A stretch of 64,000 nucleotides of DNA. Origin: Chionoecetes opilio. Lineage: Eukaryota; Arthropoda; Malacostraca; Decapoda; Majidae. The position numbers and the translations under genes were made by a program. The stretch spans positions 316,001-380,000 of the forward strand of contig JACEEZ010016454.1 of assembly GCA_016584305.1 (NCBI GenBank). The letters are read 5' to 3'. Under the pieces are notes generated by a model. That model was not told the DNA's origin. It saw nothing but the letters and a program-made list of their open reading frames with translations, and did no database searches. This document shows, in pieces, positions 29,903-39,982 of the stretch. Positions within the stretch are counted from its first letter, which is position 1; each line of letters begins with the position of its first letter.

Positions 29903-32900
29903 TTTAAATTTCATTTTATTTTATTTTGCCACTTAAGCGGTGTCATTCGGCAGATGTTAGAATCTGCTCACTCCTGATGGGAGTTCGGCGTCGCGGGCCT
30001 GGGTCTTCACTCCTTTCTCTTCTGTTTGGAGGAGCCCTTGGTGCTGGCTCCCTTGGCCTCTCTGCCCTTGCCGCCCTTGCTGCCCTTGTTGTCCTGAGGC
30101 ACGGCCGCTGCCTTCTGCTTCTCAGGAAACAGCAGCTTCTTGAGCTCGGCAAGGGCGTAAGTCACGTCCTCGGGTGCCCCCGTGATGGTGCCGAATTCCT
30201 CGGCCTCGCCCTTGCGTGGGAGCTGCACGCGCACGTCAAAGCGTCGCTCCACCGTGGCGCGGCAGCCCTGCAGCACGCTTCTCTTCTCTGCGCTCACGGG
30301 AAGCCGCACGTTGTCTCTGTTCTCCGGCACTGCTGTCTCCTCCTTGTTTTCTTCTCTTCATCACACTCTAAGTCTGAGCTATCCTCCTCGCGCCGCTCCC
30401 GCCGCCTACGTCGCAGCTTGCCAGCGGTGACAGTGGCGGCGGGATGCTGCTGCACCTTGATGCCCCATGCGGGGTCAAGAGACTCTTCGGGGGCAGCAGC
30501 CTCGTCCTGCTGCTCCTATCCTTGCTGCTCCTGCTTCTGCTTTTTTTTCTTCAACTTATCCTCGGTCTTCTGCTGCTGCCTCTCCTTGGCCTGCTGCTGC
30601 TTCTCCTGCTCCGACTTGCGTGAGAGGACCTTCCTCTTGGTGTTATTGAGGCGGTCCATGACCCTGTCATCCCGCCGGTTGACGAGGATCTTGCGCACCT
30701 CCTTGGCGCAGACGAAGCCCACCTCGCCGGCCTTCATGTGGCGGGTCTTGCTCAGGTTCGATCCCAGCGTGTACACCACCACCACGTTGGCCAGCTTGTT
30801 GCCCTTGGCACTGTGGCCTTGCACAGCTGTGCCGGCGTCGTTCAGAAGGACGCGGGGCACGTCGCGCAGGGCCTGGCCGGGCTCCAGCTGGAGGTACACG
30901 TGGGCCGAGGGCAAGGCGTCCACATGAAAGAACACGAGGCGCTCCGTCGCCTGCGCCAGGAGGTGGTCGTTCTCATGCTTGTCGGAGCCCATAAGGAGGG
31001 TGGCGGGCGGTCCACCACGTCGCTGTGGAAGGTTATCACAGCGCCGCGTGGCCGCAGCAGCAGCTCGGGGGCGGAGGAGGGCGGGGCAGCGTCCTTGGTG
31101 ACCGCCTTGGGGGCCTTGGTGGTGCTGGGTCCTGCCATTGATGGCGGCGTGAAGGTCTTCAGTTTCATTGTGATTCCCTTCTGCTTCATGACCCTGAGTC
31201 TGATATACAGATGAAGGTGCACGCAAAACAGGTAGGGTGGCAATATTAAGGATGTCTTAAAAAACACCTGATTGAACAAAGCCAAATAAGGACAGCAGTG
31301 ATAGGAAGAGGTAGGAGTTAGCAGCAGCTTGGAGTTATGAAGAATGGAACTTTGTAGGTTCTATTCTTCATAACTCCAAGCTGCTGCTAACTCCTACCTC
31401 TTCCCTTCCTTCTTTCCCGCACCACCACCACCACCACCACCACCTTCTTCTTCTTCTTCTCTTGCTCCTCATCCTAACTCCTACCTCTTCCTGTTTCCCG
31501 CACTTTCTTCACTTCTATCACCACCAGTGACCACCACCACCTTCTGCTCCTCCTGCTCCTGCTCCTCCTCCTCCTGCTCGTCCTTCTCCTGCTGCTCCTC
31601 CTGCTCGTCCTTCTCCTCCTGCTCCTCCTGCTCCTTCTTCTCCTGCTCGTCCTTCTACTCCTGATCCTCCTGCTCGTCCTTCTCTTGCTCGTCCTCCTCC
31701 TGCTCGTCCTTCTCCTGCTCGTCCTTCTGCTCCTGCTCCTCCTGCTCCTCCTTCTCCTGCTCCTCCTTCTCCTGCTCCTACTCCTCCTGTTCGTCCTTCT
31801 CCTGCTCCTCCTCCTCCTGTTCGTCCTTCTCCTGCTCCTCCTCCTCCTGCCCCTTCTTTCTCCTATTCCTCCTGCACCTTCTTCTCTTGTTCCTCCTCCT
31901 CCTGCTCCTCCTTCTCCTGCTTGTCCTCCTCTTGTTCCTCCTCCTCCTGCTCGTCCTTCTCCTGCTCCTCCTCCTCCTGTGATCTGGACTGGGGACTTGT
32001 ATCAGTGTACTTGTACAGTACACTGTACAGTAAGCCACCGCTCAACCGTTCGTTGAGCTAACACAGTCTCCCTCACAATTTTTTTTTTAAACTAAAACTG
32101 ATCTTATATAAGGTGTGAATACGGGTGATCTGGTCTGCAGGCAACTGTGGCTCAGACCACATATCCAACTGAGCAAAAACACTTTCCCAAAATGTTTTGG
32201 TGACGTTTTGATAAATTGAACCGGGAGTGACGCTAGGAAGCAAAATGTCCTGGTCACTGACCATTAATGACTAATGAGTTGAACTGCAAGCAGGAAGTCA
32301 AGGCAGTGAGTGAGTTGTCAGACACCTTTTTTTTCAATTATTCCCCATAGGAAGCGCCATAAGGGAATTAAACTAAATTAGTCAAGGAAACGTGACGGAT
32401 GCAAGACACCGCCAGCTTCCCTGTCTTGCACTGTACACTGCAATGTAAATGTAAACAAAATAATGATAATATGTCTTGGTGCCTGCTGGTTCCTGGACCC
32501 TTCTATAATGGTACTGGCACACTATCTGCAGTGGCCATCTATCTATCTATCTCTGATGCCCTCCTGGAATGGAAATTCACTAAATAAGTGGAGATATGGT
32601 TAAATTAAAAAAAAAAAATTGGAAAAGTCAAGAATGGTCGCAGTTTGGTTACTTACAAAAGAAGAGTTGTAATTAGTTTAGTTTATTGATCTCGTACCGC
32701 CCAAGTGACAATTATGGTGATGGCCGCGACAGGTGAGTCTCCATTTATTCCTGTCCTTGCACACTGTAACCCCCTCGTTCTTCTGGCGCCCCTTTCTCTC
32801 ACATACTATGTCCTCCCATTTCACTGGGTGTCATCCTCTAGTGTTGCTGATCATCACTTATGCGTATGAGGACATTGGTCCCAAAGTCTCTGGATTACCG

Positions 32901-33111
32901 TCCCTCCCTCTACTTGATTTGTTGTGCCATAGACCACTATATCTCTGGACTGTTCACACGACAATGTTTTGAAATTGCGGGGCTGCATAGGGGCCTGCGG
33001 GGCACCTGACAAAGAGATATAGTGGTCTATGGACTATCATATAGACTGGTTTATCAGTATAAGGAGAACCTCGTTTAACCGGCATTTAAAACCGGCACTA
33101 ATCGACCCAGG

Positions 33112-33143
<32 letters not shown>

Positions 33144-33373
33144 CCTCCCCACTGATAAACTCTGGAACTCTCTTCCTGTTTCTATTTTTCCACTTTCCTA
33201 TGACTTACATCTTTTCAAAAGAAGAGTAACAAGACACCTCCCGAACTAAATTGGCTCACCCCACTTTTTTATTTTATTCTCTGACTGTCTTCTTTATAGG
33301 GACTGCCAACTAAGCGGGCTTTGTGTTACCCATTTTTGTTGTGCCCTTGGCCAGTTCCTTGTGATGGGGGGGG

Positions 33374-33409
<36 letters not shown>

Positions 33410-36400
33410 TTTTGGGGGATTCCATAAGAGTAACTCTCAAAACAACGGCAAAATGAGTTATCCGGCATGCGCTCCCCCCCCCCGAGGGTGCCGGATAAAC
33501 GAGGTTCTCCTGTATTATCAAATAAAAAACCGTAAAACAGACTAAAGAAATGCCATTATGAGACTCTCAAGAAATATGCATGAACTTTAACTCTTCGCCA
33601 TTTAATATTTTGCTCAAAAACATTTTGCATGGAGAATATCAATAGAAGCGGAATTTAATTAGCTTTCCATTGCTATATTTCGTTTTCTGATAAATGAATT
33701 AGAACCATACATAAATTAGCGTTAACTAACTAAAAGGATCATGAAATCGGGTAATTTTTCCCGATTGATGATGTTATTTATTTAGTTAACGCTAATGTAT
33801 GTATGGTTCTAATTCATTTATCAGAAAACAAAATATATCAATGGAAAGCTAATTAAATTCAGCTTTTATTGATATTCTCCATGTAAAATATTTTCGAGCA
33901 AAATATTAAATGGCGAAGAGTTTAAGTTCATGCATATTTCTTGAGTCTCATAATGGCATTTCTTTAGTGTGTGTTTACGGTTTTTTATTTGATAATATTA
34001 TAGAACAAACATTTCCAAAGATAACAGTATATCTTTTATACTGATAAACATATATTAGATAGGAAATTACCCGATTTCATGATGTTATGTATTTAGCTAA
34101 CGCTAATTTATGCATGCTGCCAATTCATTTATCAGTAAACGAAATATATCAATGGAAAGCGAATTAAATTCCGCTTCTATTCATATTCTCCATGTAAAAT
34201 GTTTTTGAGCAAAATATTAAATGGCGAAGAGTTAACAGTGGGTGAAAGGTGGGTGCAATGAGAGCCGTACCGCCCGTACATCCTCACACGCAGAAAGCTC
34301 GGCTCCTACTGACTCGCATAGCAGACTCTGCTACTGACGTCACGTCCATCTCGCTCTCCCAGGCGCAGGCTTTTACATACAGACGGCTTTGGCTCAGCCC
34401 CATCATCATTATGGTATTAGGTGTGGCACATTTCATTCCTATGCCATTTTAGGTTAAACCTCCAGGGAGGATGTTGTAACCTTCTACATTTAAATATGAC
34501 CATCTAATTTATATGTTTTGTTTATTTTTTGTTCTTTGCAGAATACCTTGACAGATGTAACTCTTGCATGTGATGGCCAGAAATTCTCTGCACACAAACT
34601 TGTGCTGGTGACATGCAGTGACTACTTCCGGAGTATCCTGGGAGACCTGCCATGCCAGCACCCCATCGTGTACATGAGGGGTGTCACGGCCCAGGAGATG
34701 GAGGCACTCATAGACTTCATGTACACCGGTCAGACAGACATACCCCAGAAAGAAGTGCCAACTCTGCTGTCAACTGCAGAAGCATTGCAGATCAAAGGAC
34801 TTGGTGTTTTTAATGCCAGTGAGAACCAAGACAGCGGAAGCCGAGGTGTAAGAGAACGTAGTAATGAAAATAAAAGAAAGAGATGCGATCTTTCTTCAAC
34901 TGTAAATGGTTTGAATGAAGAAAGTAGTAAGAGCAGTACTTCTGAAAATTTGACAAGAGAAGACCAACTTTTGGAGAATCTTTACAGCCATCATTATGCA
35001 TTCCTGTCTTCTCCAAAACAAAGAAAAATGGATGACAAAACTCATGCAAAAATTCCTGACTACATCAGTGGTTCTCACACACCTGGCTTGGAAAACTCAC
35101 CCCAGAAAGAGTCTTCCTCTTCAAAAGGTGGTGTTGATCCCAACTCCATTGCATTATCTCCAGGAATTCTCAACAACCTCAGTAACCTTCTGCATCACCC
35201 GAACCCAGAGTCATCCAAATCTTCCCTTCCCAGAGTAGCCTCACCCATACCGCAATCTCCTCAGGACAGAGTCACCAGTGAAACAGTCTCATCGCACACT
35301 TCCAATGCCACCAAAGACAGTCTGAGGGAAAAAAATTCTTGTCAAAGTTCCGGTCATCCAACACAGTACAACCACAGACGTGAGGGCAAAGCAGCTTCTC
35401 CTCGTGCATTGAATTATTCGCTCTCTGGTCTCGGTGCCAGCAAAGACAACCTCGGCACAAGTCTGCACGGCCAGCCCTCGGAAGAGTCCAGTGGGGCCCA
35501 TGCTGACACAGCGGAACACTTGGTATGTTTTTTGTTTGTGATTTACCATCGAATTGAAATATATTTGTATTATGCATCAATATTTGGATTAATATATTGT
35601 AGAATAACAAGGAATGTTGGAATTCATGAATACAGTTTATCTTTAAATCAACAGACTTATCAGTGTGATTGTTAGTCCAGTATTGCTAAGTGACTGTTGG
35701 AGTGTGATTGAAATAAGGAAATTGCAAAAAATCTAAATACATTAACAAAAAGGATTGTTGAACATAACAGTTGTGCACAGCTGTTCCCAGAGCTTTTCTT
35801 GGGGCACATTTTCCTCCCCTCTCAGCACACCCCTGCTCCACACACCCCAAACCCTCTGCCTCTTCATCAAGCAAAGTTTCTGCACCACACTCACATTGCC
35901 CTTATCTCTTTTCTCGCTACAACTTTCACTGCTTCTTGTAGACATTGTTTTATTTAATACATTCTGAAACTGAATTATTGAAAAACTCCCAGAAAAATGT
36001 AAGAGGGCACAGAAGCTTACAGGTTAGTAAGTTATTAGTATTATGTTAGTTACCTAGTATTAGTGATGCACATGCCTTGCCGCCTGGATGTCACTTCCAG
36101 AATCCAATGTTACGTCTCTTGTTTTTGTGTACAAATAGGTGATCAGGATCGATTAATTTGTTCCATGAAATTCAAAATCCCATGAATGGAGGTCTGATTG
36201 AAAGGTCGATTATATTATTAAATAATTAACATATATTAATAGGTTTTGAATATTTTACAGATTAAAACAGAAATAAAGGAAGAAGCTCTCGACTTTAGCA
36301 ACACAACCATGTCTGAAAACCACCACAGTGACTCCTCCAGCTCAGCCCCAAGAACAAATACCATTGGGGAAGAAACAAGAATGTACCTGGATGCCTTTGC

Positions 36401-37178
36401 TCGAAGTGCCAACCTTACCTGGCAGCAGCCTGCAGAGGATACTGTGGTATGTCCATCAATGCCAACTAATTCATGTGCATGCATACTTATCACAGACAGT
36501 AATTAGCAGAAAATACAAAAAAGTACAAAAATATTTGATATAGTGTTTGACAGAATCCACATGAGTACTACTTTCAATGACACTATAGTCGCCACTGTTC
36601 TAATATCGCCAGGCAAATGTTACAGGCGAATGTTACAAACTACTAACTTACTGATGATGCATCACAACAGACTTGTATGTACCACTGAAGACACGTACAT
36701 AATATAAACTACTGTGCATGCCTCTTTAGTGGTACATACAAATTTGTAGTGATGCTAAAATTTGTAATATATGGTGCCTAGCGACATTAGTGCAGTGGCG
36801 ACTATAGTGTTGAAGGTACATGAGTAAATATCCTTCAACAACAGCTTGTATGTTTTCCTCCCACAGGAAACACCTGTAGTGGATGGACGGCCATTTGTGT
36901 GTCCAATATGCAATAAATCCTTTGCCAAGGCTGCCATTCTGAAGCGTCACCACCTGGCCCACTTCCGGCCCTACGTGTGTCACCTGTGCCCTCGCTCCTT
37001 CACCAGGAGGGAAGTGTTGGCCGAGCACATCCTGGAGCACACTGGAGCGGACCTGCGCATGCCGTGTCCGGTGTGCGGCATGACCATCAAACGTAAGCGT
37101 AACTTGCAAGCTCACATCAAAGTCAAACATCCAGATTATCACCAGCAAAAAATTGCAAAAAAAGAAGCAATGTGTTAA
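24627..37178 (+). CDS. BTB/POZ and C2H2 zinc-finger transcription factor, four coding exons, 519 aa
   Basis: Likely sequence-specific nuclear regulator of the arthropod Ttk/Bab/Broad-type BTB-ZF family. Coding exons: 24644-24724, 34542-35522, 36261-36446, 36867-37178, all joined in phase 0. The BTB domain covers residues 1-118: it opens with LTWNNH, followed by [25 protein letters not shown] and FMYTGQ. A low-complexity Ser/Asn linker with a basic NKRKR stretch follows. Exon 3 starts with two SUMO-type motifs (IKTE, IKEE). Exon 4 has three C2H2 fingers: C428/C431/H444/H448, C454/C457/H470/H474 and C483/C486/H499/H504. The start ATG has a near-ideal context (CCACCATGG), and an acceptor at 24626 implies an upstream non-coding exon. 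Intron 1 is 9.8 kb and repeat-filled. The exact orthologue is not recognised. Confidence 0.9.
24644..24724 (+). CDS. BTB-ZF gene, first coding exon
   Basis: 27 codons, [20 protein letters not shown] and onwards, ending KE at donor AGAG|GTAAGC. The 5' side has acceptor CTTTTTCAG at 24618-24626, so the exon also carries 17 nt of 5' UTR. A leading L-x-W-N-N-H is the standard start of arthropod BTB-ZF proteins, which supports this ATG over the upstream in-frame one at 24467. Confidence 0.9.
24905..25379 (+). repeat. AT-rich repeat family X, copy 1
   Basis: This begins near CAGCCAAAGCCGTCTGTATG (from 24911) and continues with phrases such as tatcagtataaaagatatat and gaattagcacatgcataaat. Related copies are at 33516-34405 (mostly inverted, with an internal inverted repeat) and 63690-63970. 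A pogo-like MITE is inserted at its right edge. Family unknown to me. Confidence 0.6.
25380..25859 (+). mobile_element. pogo/Tigger-like MITE, copy C
   Basis: Same family as the element at 517. The left end is diverged (CGGGAAAAACCTCATTTAAC); the right end is GATAAACGAGGTTCTCCTG. TA flanks lie at 25378-25379 and 25860-25861. It contains a long T-tract, an A-tract and the LINE-derived WNSLP segment. Confidence 0.8.
25862..26132. repeat. ATT/GTT-rich trinucleotide repeats
   Basis: A long imperfect (ATT)n array with GTT and AGT interruptions, immediately right of the MITE copy C end. Confidence 0.9.
26243..29300 (-). mobile_element. CR1-like non-LTR retrotransposon, degenerate, about 3 kb
   Basis: Minus-strand element with the 3' tail of repeated TTATGTTC at 26243-26270. 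Reading 5' to 3' on the minus strand, it shows an apurinic-type endonuclease ([11 protein letters not shown] near 29100-29050, then a VGDFN motif and DNILDLFL near 28890-28730), then a reverse transcriptase ([16 protein letters not shown] near 27800, [11 protein letters not shown] near 27200, [14 protein letters not shown] near 26500). Many stops and frameshifts interrupt the frames, and the FADD-type catalytic motif is shifted out of frame. It is a dead copy inside the zinc-finger gene's first intron and the source family of the shorter 3' fragments elsewhere. Confidence 0.85.
29745..29900. repeat. T-rich low-complexity tract
   Basis: TTTTATTG-type repeats pass into a run of about 50 T (29846-29900). 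On the minus strand this T run is the poly(A) tail of the adjacent processed pseudogene. Confidence 0.85.
29901..31210 (-). pseudogene. Processed pseudogene: NFACT-R (CCDC25-type) domain plus KH-like region
   Basis: Intronless, GC-rich minus-strand sequence ending in AATAAA-like signals and a long poly(A), the hallmarks of retrocopying. The first part reads [11 protein letters not shown], then shifts frame near 31010 and continues with [29 protein letters not shown] and [15 protein letters not shown], which match the NFACT-R domain of CCDC25 (human FHVDKLSSAHVYLRL). A Lys/Gln-rich coiled tail follows. After an in-frame TAG near 30523 and a second frameshift near 30350 comes a KH-like stretch ([12 protein letters not shown], then [18 protein letters not shown]). 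With at least three breaks it cannot make the full protein. Whether the parent gene really combines both domains is not known from here. Confidence 0.75.
31304..31404. repeat. Perfect 42-bp-arm palindrome (hairpin)
   Basis: The arm ggaagaggtaggagttagca (continuing to gaagaat, 42 bp) is followed by a loop of about 17 nt and the exact inverted arm ending 31404. It lies just upstream of the processed pseudogene's 5' end. Origin unknown. Confidence 0.9.
31420..31985. repeat. Polypyrimidine minisatellite (CTCCTGCTCGTCCTT-type)
   Basis: Over 500 bp of almost pure C/T on the plus strand, built from CTCCTG, CTCGTC and CTTCTC units, after a short CAC-rich part. It produces long meaningless Leu-rich or Glu/Arg-rich frames. 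It could adopt a triplex structure. Confidence 0.9.
32928..33031. repeat. 104-bp palindromic element
   Basis: CATAGACCACTATATCTCT at the left and its complement AGAGATATAGTGGTCTATG at the right enclose about 65 bp. A related phrase (cagtggtctatgat) occurs inside the 13488 MITE. It is probably a small MITE remnant. Confidence 0.7.
33062..33512 (+). mobile_element. pogo/Tigger-like MITE, copy D
   Basis: Same structure as the 517 copy: left end AGGAGAACCTCGTTTAACCG (first base lost), right end GATAAACGAGGTTCTCCTG, with T and A tracts inside. It sits within an AT-rich family X repeat: TTTATCAGTA on its left and TTATCAAATAAA on its right belong to that repeat. Confidence 0.78.
33516..34405. repeat. 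AT-rich repeat family X, copy 2, with internal inverted duplication
   Basis: The left part (33516-33765) is followed by its inverted copy (33766-34000) and a further copy to about 34235. The right end (34345-34402) is the inverted counterpart of the 24905 left end (GGCGCAGGCTTTTACATACA versus TGTATGTAAAAGCCTGCGCC). The whole could fold into long hairpins. It ends 140 bp before zinc-finger exon 2. Confidence 0.65.
34542..35522 (+). CDS. BTB-ZF gene, exon 2 (rest of BTB domain and linker)
   Basis: 327 codons from acceptor TTCTTTGCAG to donor CTTG|GTATGT. It begins [12 protein letters not shown] and ends HADTAEHL. It completes the BTB fold, then enters a polar linker rich in Ser, Asn and Pro. 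If the donor is not used, the frame continues about 50 codons to a stop near 35675, which would give a BTB-only protein without fingers. Confidence 0.9.
36261..36446 (+). CDS. BTB-ZF gene, exon 3 (SUMO-type motifs)
   Basis: 62 codons from acceptor TATTTTACAG to donor TGTG|GTATGT. It starts [12 protein letters not shown]: residues 355-362 hold two overlapping-style psi-K-x-E motifs. Readthrough of the donor would add about 19 codons before TAG at 36505-36507. Confidence 0.85.
36867..37178 (+). CDS. BTB-ZF gene, last exon (three C2H2 fingers)
   Basis: 103 codons plus TAA, from acceptor CCTCCCACAG. Fingers 1 and 2 have the regular C-x2-C-x12-H-x3-H form. Finger 3 has C-x2-C-x12-H-x4-H with [10 protein letters not shown] in place of the usual aromatic loop. 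The protein ends within the basic tail after VKHPDYHQQ. Confidence 0.92.
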   Translation, partial: ETPVVDGRPFVCPICNKSFAKAAILKRHHLAHFRPYVCHLCPRSFTRREVLAEHILEHTGADLRMPCPVCGMTIKRKRNLQAHIKVKHPDYHQQKIAKKEAMC

Positions 37179-38870
37179 TACGCATTCAGGTATTTTTCTA
37201 TTAACGACTAAAAGCAATGATTAAGAAATTCCTGAATTTGGACTCTAGTCATGTAATGATTGGATTCTGAACTGATGCTTCCATGACTCAGGTGACTCCA
37301 GGGAGAGTTTTGCACTACTTCAAAAATCTTCATAAAGATAGATACAAAATTAATATTTTTATAACGCAAGTTTACTTTGCTACATAGCTCAAGTGAAAAA
37401 GATTATTAGACCTAATTGAAAAGCATTACTGAAATATATCCAGTATAAATATATTTTCATAGATTTTCTACTGGAAGCAATCAAATTACTATGAAGATAA
37501 TCATGATTTCATGAATCATAATTTATGTCATTACATTGCAGCATTCCTATTATTGCTTGGTTGTATCAAGTACATTTTCCATTGTTTAGGTGTAGAAATA
37601 TTGTTGGTTGTAATTATGTGGAGAAAAGCATGCAGGGAACTTTGTTTCCCTTGGCATTACAAGTGAAAGTGTCATTTATGATGGCTTCCTTTTTTTGGTC
37701 TCCAGTTCAACTCTTCCTTGATTTTTCTAGAGTTTCACAGACATTAAGGTGGAGCATTGACTTCAAGAAATGTCATGCATATGAGTCAGGATATGTTTCC
37801 TTAGTAATTACCAATCATATAGTCTCAGGTTTTTAGAGATTTTTTTTTATTAATGAACTGTGAATGACATACTTATGAAACAGTATTGGTCTAAAATATT
37901 TGTGTCAATGGGGTGAGAAATTAAGCATGCGGTGTATTACATTGCATTATCATTATACCTTGTTGCCTGGTGGCATCACTTTTGAAGGAACTTATTCACC
38001 AGCAGTTTGACTGTTCATCCGTCCAGAAGGTACAAATCCATTGCATCATTTGCTCCAAGTTATTCTATATAGAATAAATTTTTGCCTGTATGGTTTACTT
38101 TACATCCATATCATTTATTTCAATATTAACAACAATATTTCTGGGAAATACCTTTCAAGTTTCCAGCTACGCATCAGGTTCAGGGATGCTTGAAATGGAG
38201 GCTGGCACCATTTATTGTGCTATACCTTATGGCTCGGTTTTTTGTTTTGTTAGTGTACGTACACCTGACCTGCACATGACCACACTTCCCATGAACACCA
38301 ACACAATCAAAGGTAGAGTCCAGGTGCATGGCAGGTAGTCTCTAACCTCCATCATCATGCAAAGATGGGGGAAATAATGCATGCACTAGCAAAATATAAT
38401 ACGCGTGTCATCCAGTGTAAAGCTTTTTACCAAAATGTCCACCTGTCCTTTGTGTATATCTTTCCAAAACCAGACAAATATTGCTGACCTGGCATTGAAT
38501 TTCTGGGACCAGAAACTTCCATATGAACTGGCCTTTGACATTGACCATTAGCTAGTACTTAATTGTAGCAACTGTTGTATGTGATGAAAGACAAAACTAT
38601 TTTCCTTCCTAACACCAAAAGACCAACTCTAGGATAAGATTTGACCGAGTGTTTTTTTTAGATATATATGTTAAGAATATATTTTTATGCTATGTATAAT
38701 TGTTGGGGTATTTAATTTCGAGTAAGGATTTCAGAAGTTGGCATTATTTTGTGTTCATATACGTACAATGTAAGTGTGAGATGCATAATATACATAACCT
38801 CGGTTTGGTTATGTTACTGATAGAGTTGTTTTGCATCATTTTGGATGGATCATTTCTATAAAGTATCATT

Positions 38871-38871
38871 C

Positions 38872-38944
<73 letters not shown>

Positions 38945-38961
38945 TATAATATATATATATA
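38871..38961. repeat. (AT)n microsatellite
   Basis: About 90 bp of AT dinucleotides with a few TAATAT interruptions. Confidence 0.95.
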
Positions 38962-39202
38962 TTCATGAATGTTTAGGGAATTGGCAGGGATTCCCTTCAA
39001 ACTATTATTTATGGGGAGAATGTTAAATTATTCTGTATTCTACTTCAAAGTACAATAGCTCATCTACCAAGGTGGCTGTAGTGCACCCAAACCTTACTGT
39101 GTGTAGGGTTTTGTACACTCATATTAGTATTACTTAATTTCTTTTGTTTGTGTAGATTTTGCCCATGATTTTGTTTTGTTTTTTTGAGTTGTGTAAATAT
39201 GA

Positions 39203-39512
39203 ACTATAGTCAGACCAGCTCAAGCTGGTCTCGCGGGTGGAGCGGCTCAAGTCCGCGGTGGTGCCACATCACCCCACTACTCCGGCCAGGTCACCACCCT
39301 CCTCACCTCATTCATTCCTCGGACTCTCTCTCTAAGAAAGTTTCCCGTCTGTCTGACTGCCTGCCTGCTTGCTCGTCTGTCTGTATGTCTGGTTGTCTAT
39401 CTATCTATCTATCTATTTATCTGTCTGTCTCTACATGTTGTTTGTCCAATGAAAGGATTGACGTCGGAGGAGAAAAAAAATAGCTCAACGTGCGCGCGTG
39501 TGTGTATGTATG

Positions 39513-39578
<66 letters not shown>

Positions 39579-39982
39579 CATAACCCAGACATGCGGAGTG
39601 GGTCAATGAGGGTTCTGACCTACAAGAAGAGTGAAGGTGAGAGAGAGAAAGAAACGGGGGAACCTGCCATGGCTGAGGAGTGACCAGGAATGAATGAGGG
39701 GTGGGGCTGTGTCAGGTTACTCAGCCTTGCCCGCAACGTCGCATGGGCTGCCATGCCAAGTGTAATGGAAGGTAGACAGACTCGTTGTTTTACCATCAAA
39801 TCGCAAGCCATTCACAAAACCATGCAGCCGTATTATAAAACTAAATGATTAAAAAATAGTTAATGTAACAGCTAACAGTATGACAGAGGGTCCTCGTCAG
39901 CCTGTCAACGATAAACGTGACAACACTGCAGTAATCTCCCCACCCCACCCGTGAGACCAGCTTGAGCTGGTCTGACTATAGT
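39203..39982. mobile_element. 780-bp DNA element with 38-bp inverted ends
   Basis: The ends read ACTATAGTCAGACCAGCTCA (38 bp to CGGGTGG) at 39203. The right end, on the complement, is identical except for one base. Each end contains an inner palindrome, GACCAGCTCAAGCTGGTC. TA steps at the ends suggest Tc1/mariner-type insertion, but the exact duplication is ambiguous. The interior holds CT/GT-rich repeats (39320-39575) and no transposase. Confidence 0.8.

Noticed and set aside
31685..32056. Leu-rich and Glu/Arg-rich frames
   Set aside because: Translation of a polypyrimidine repeat.
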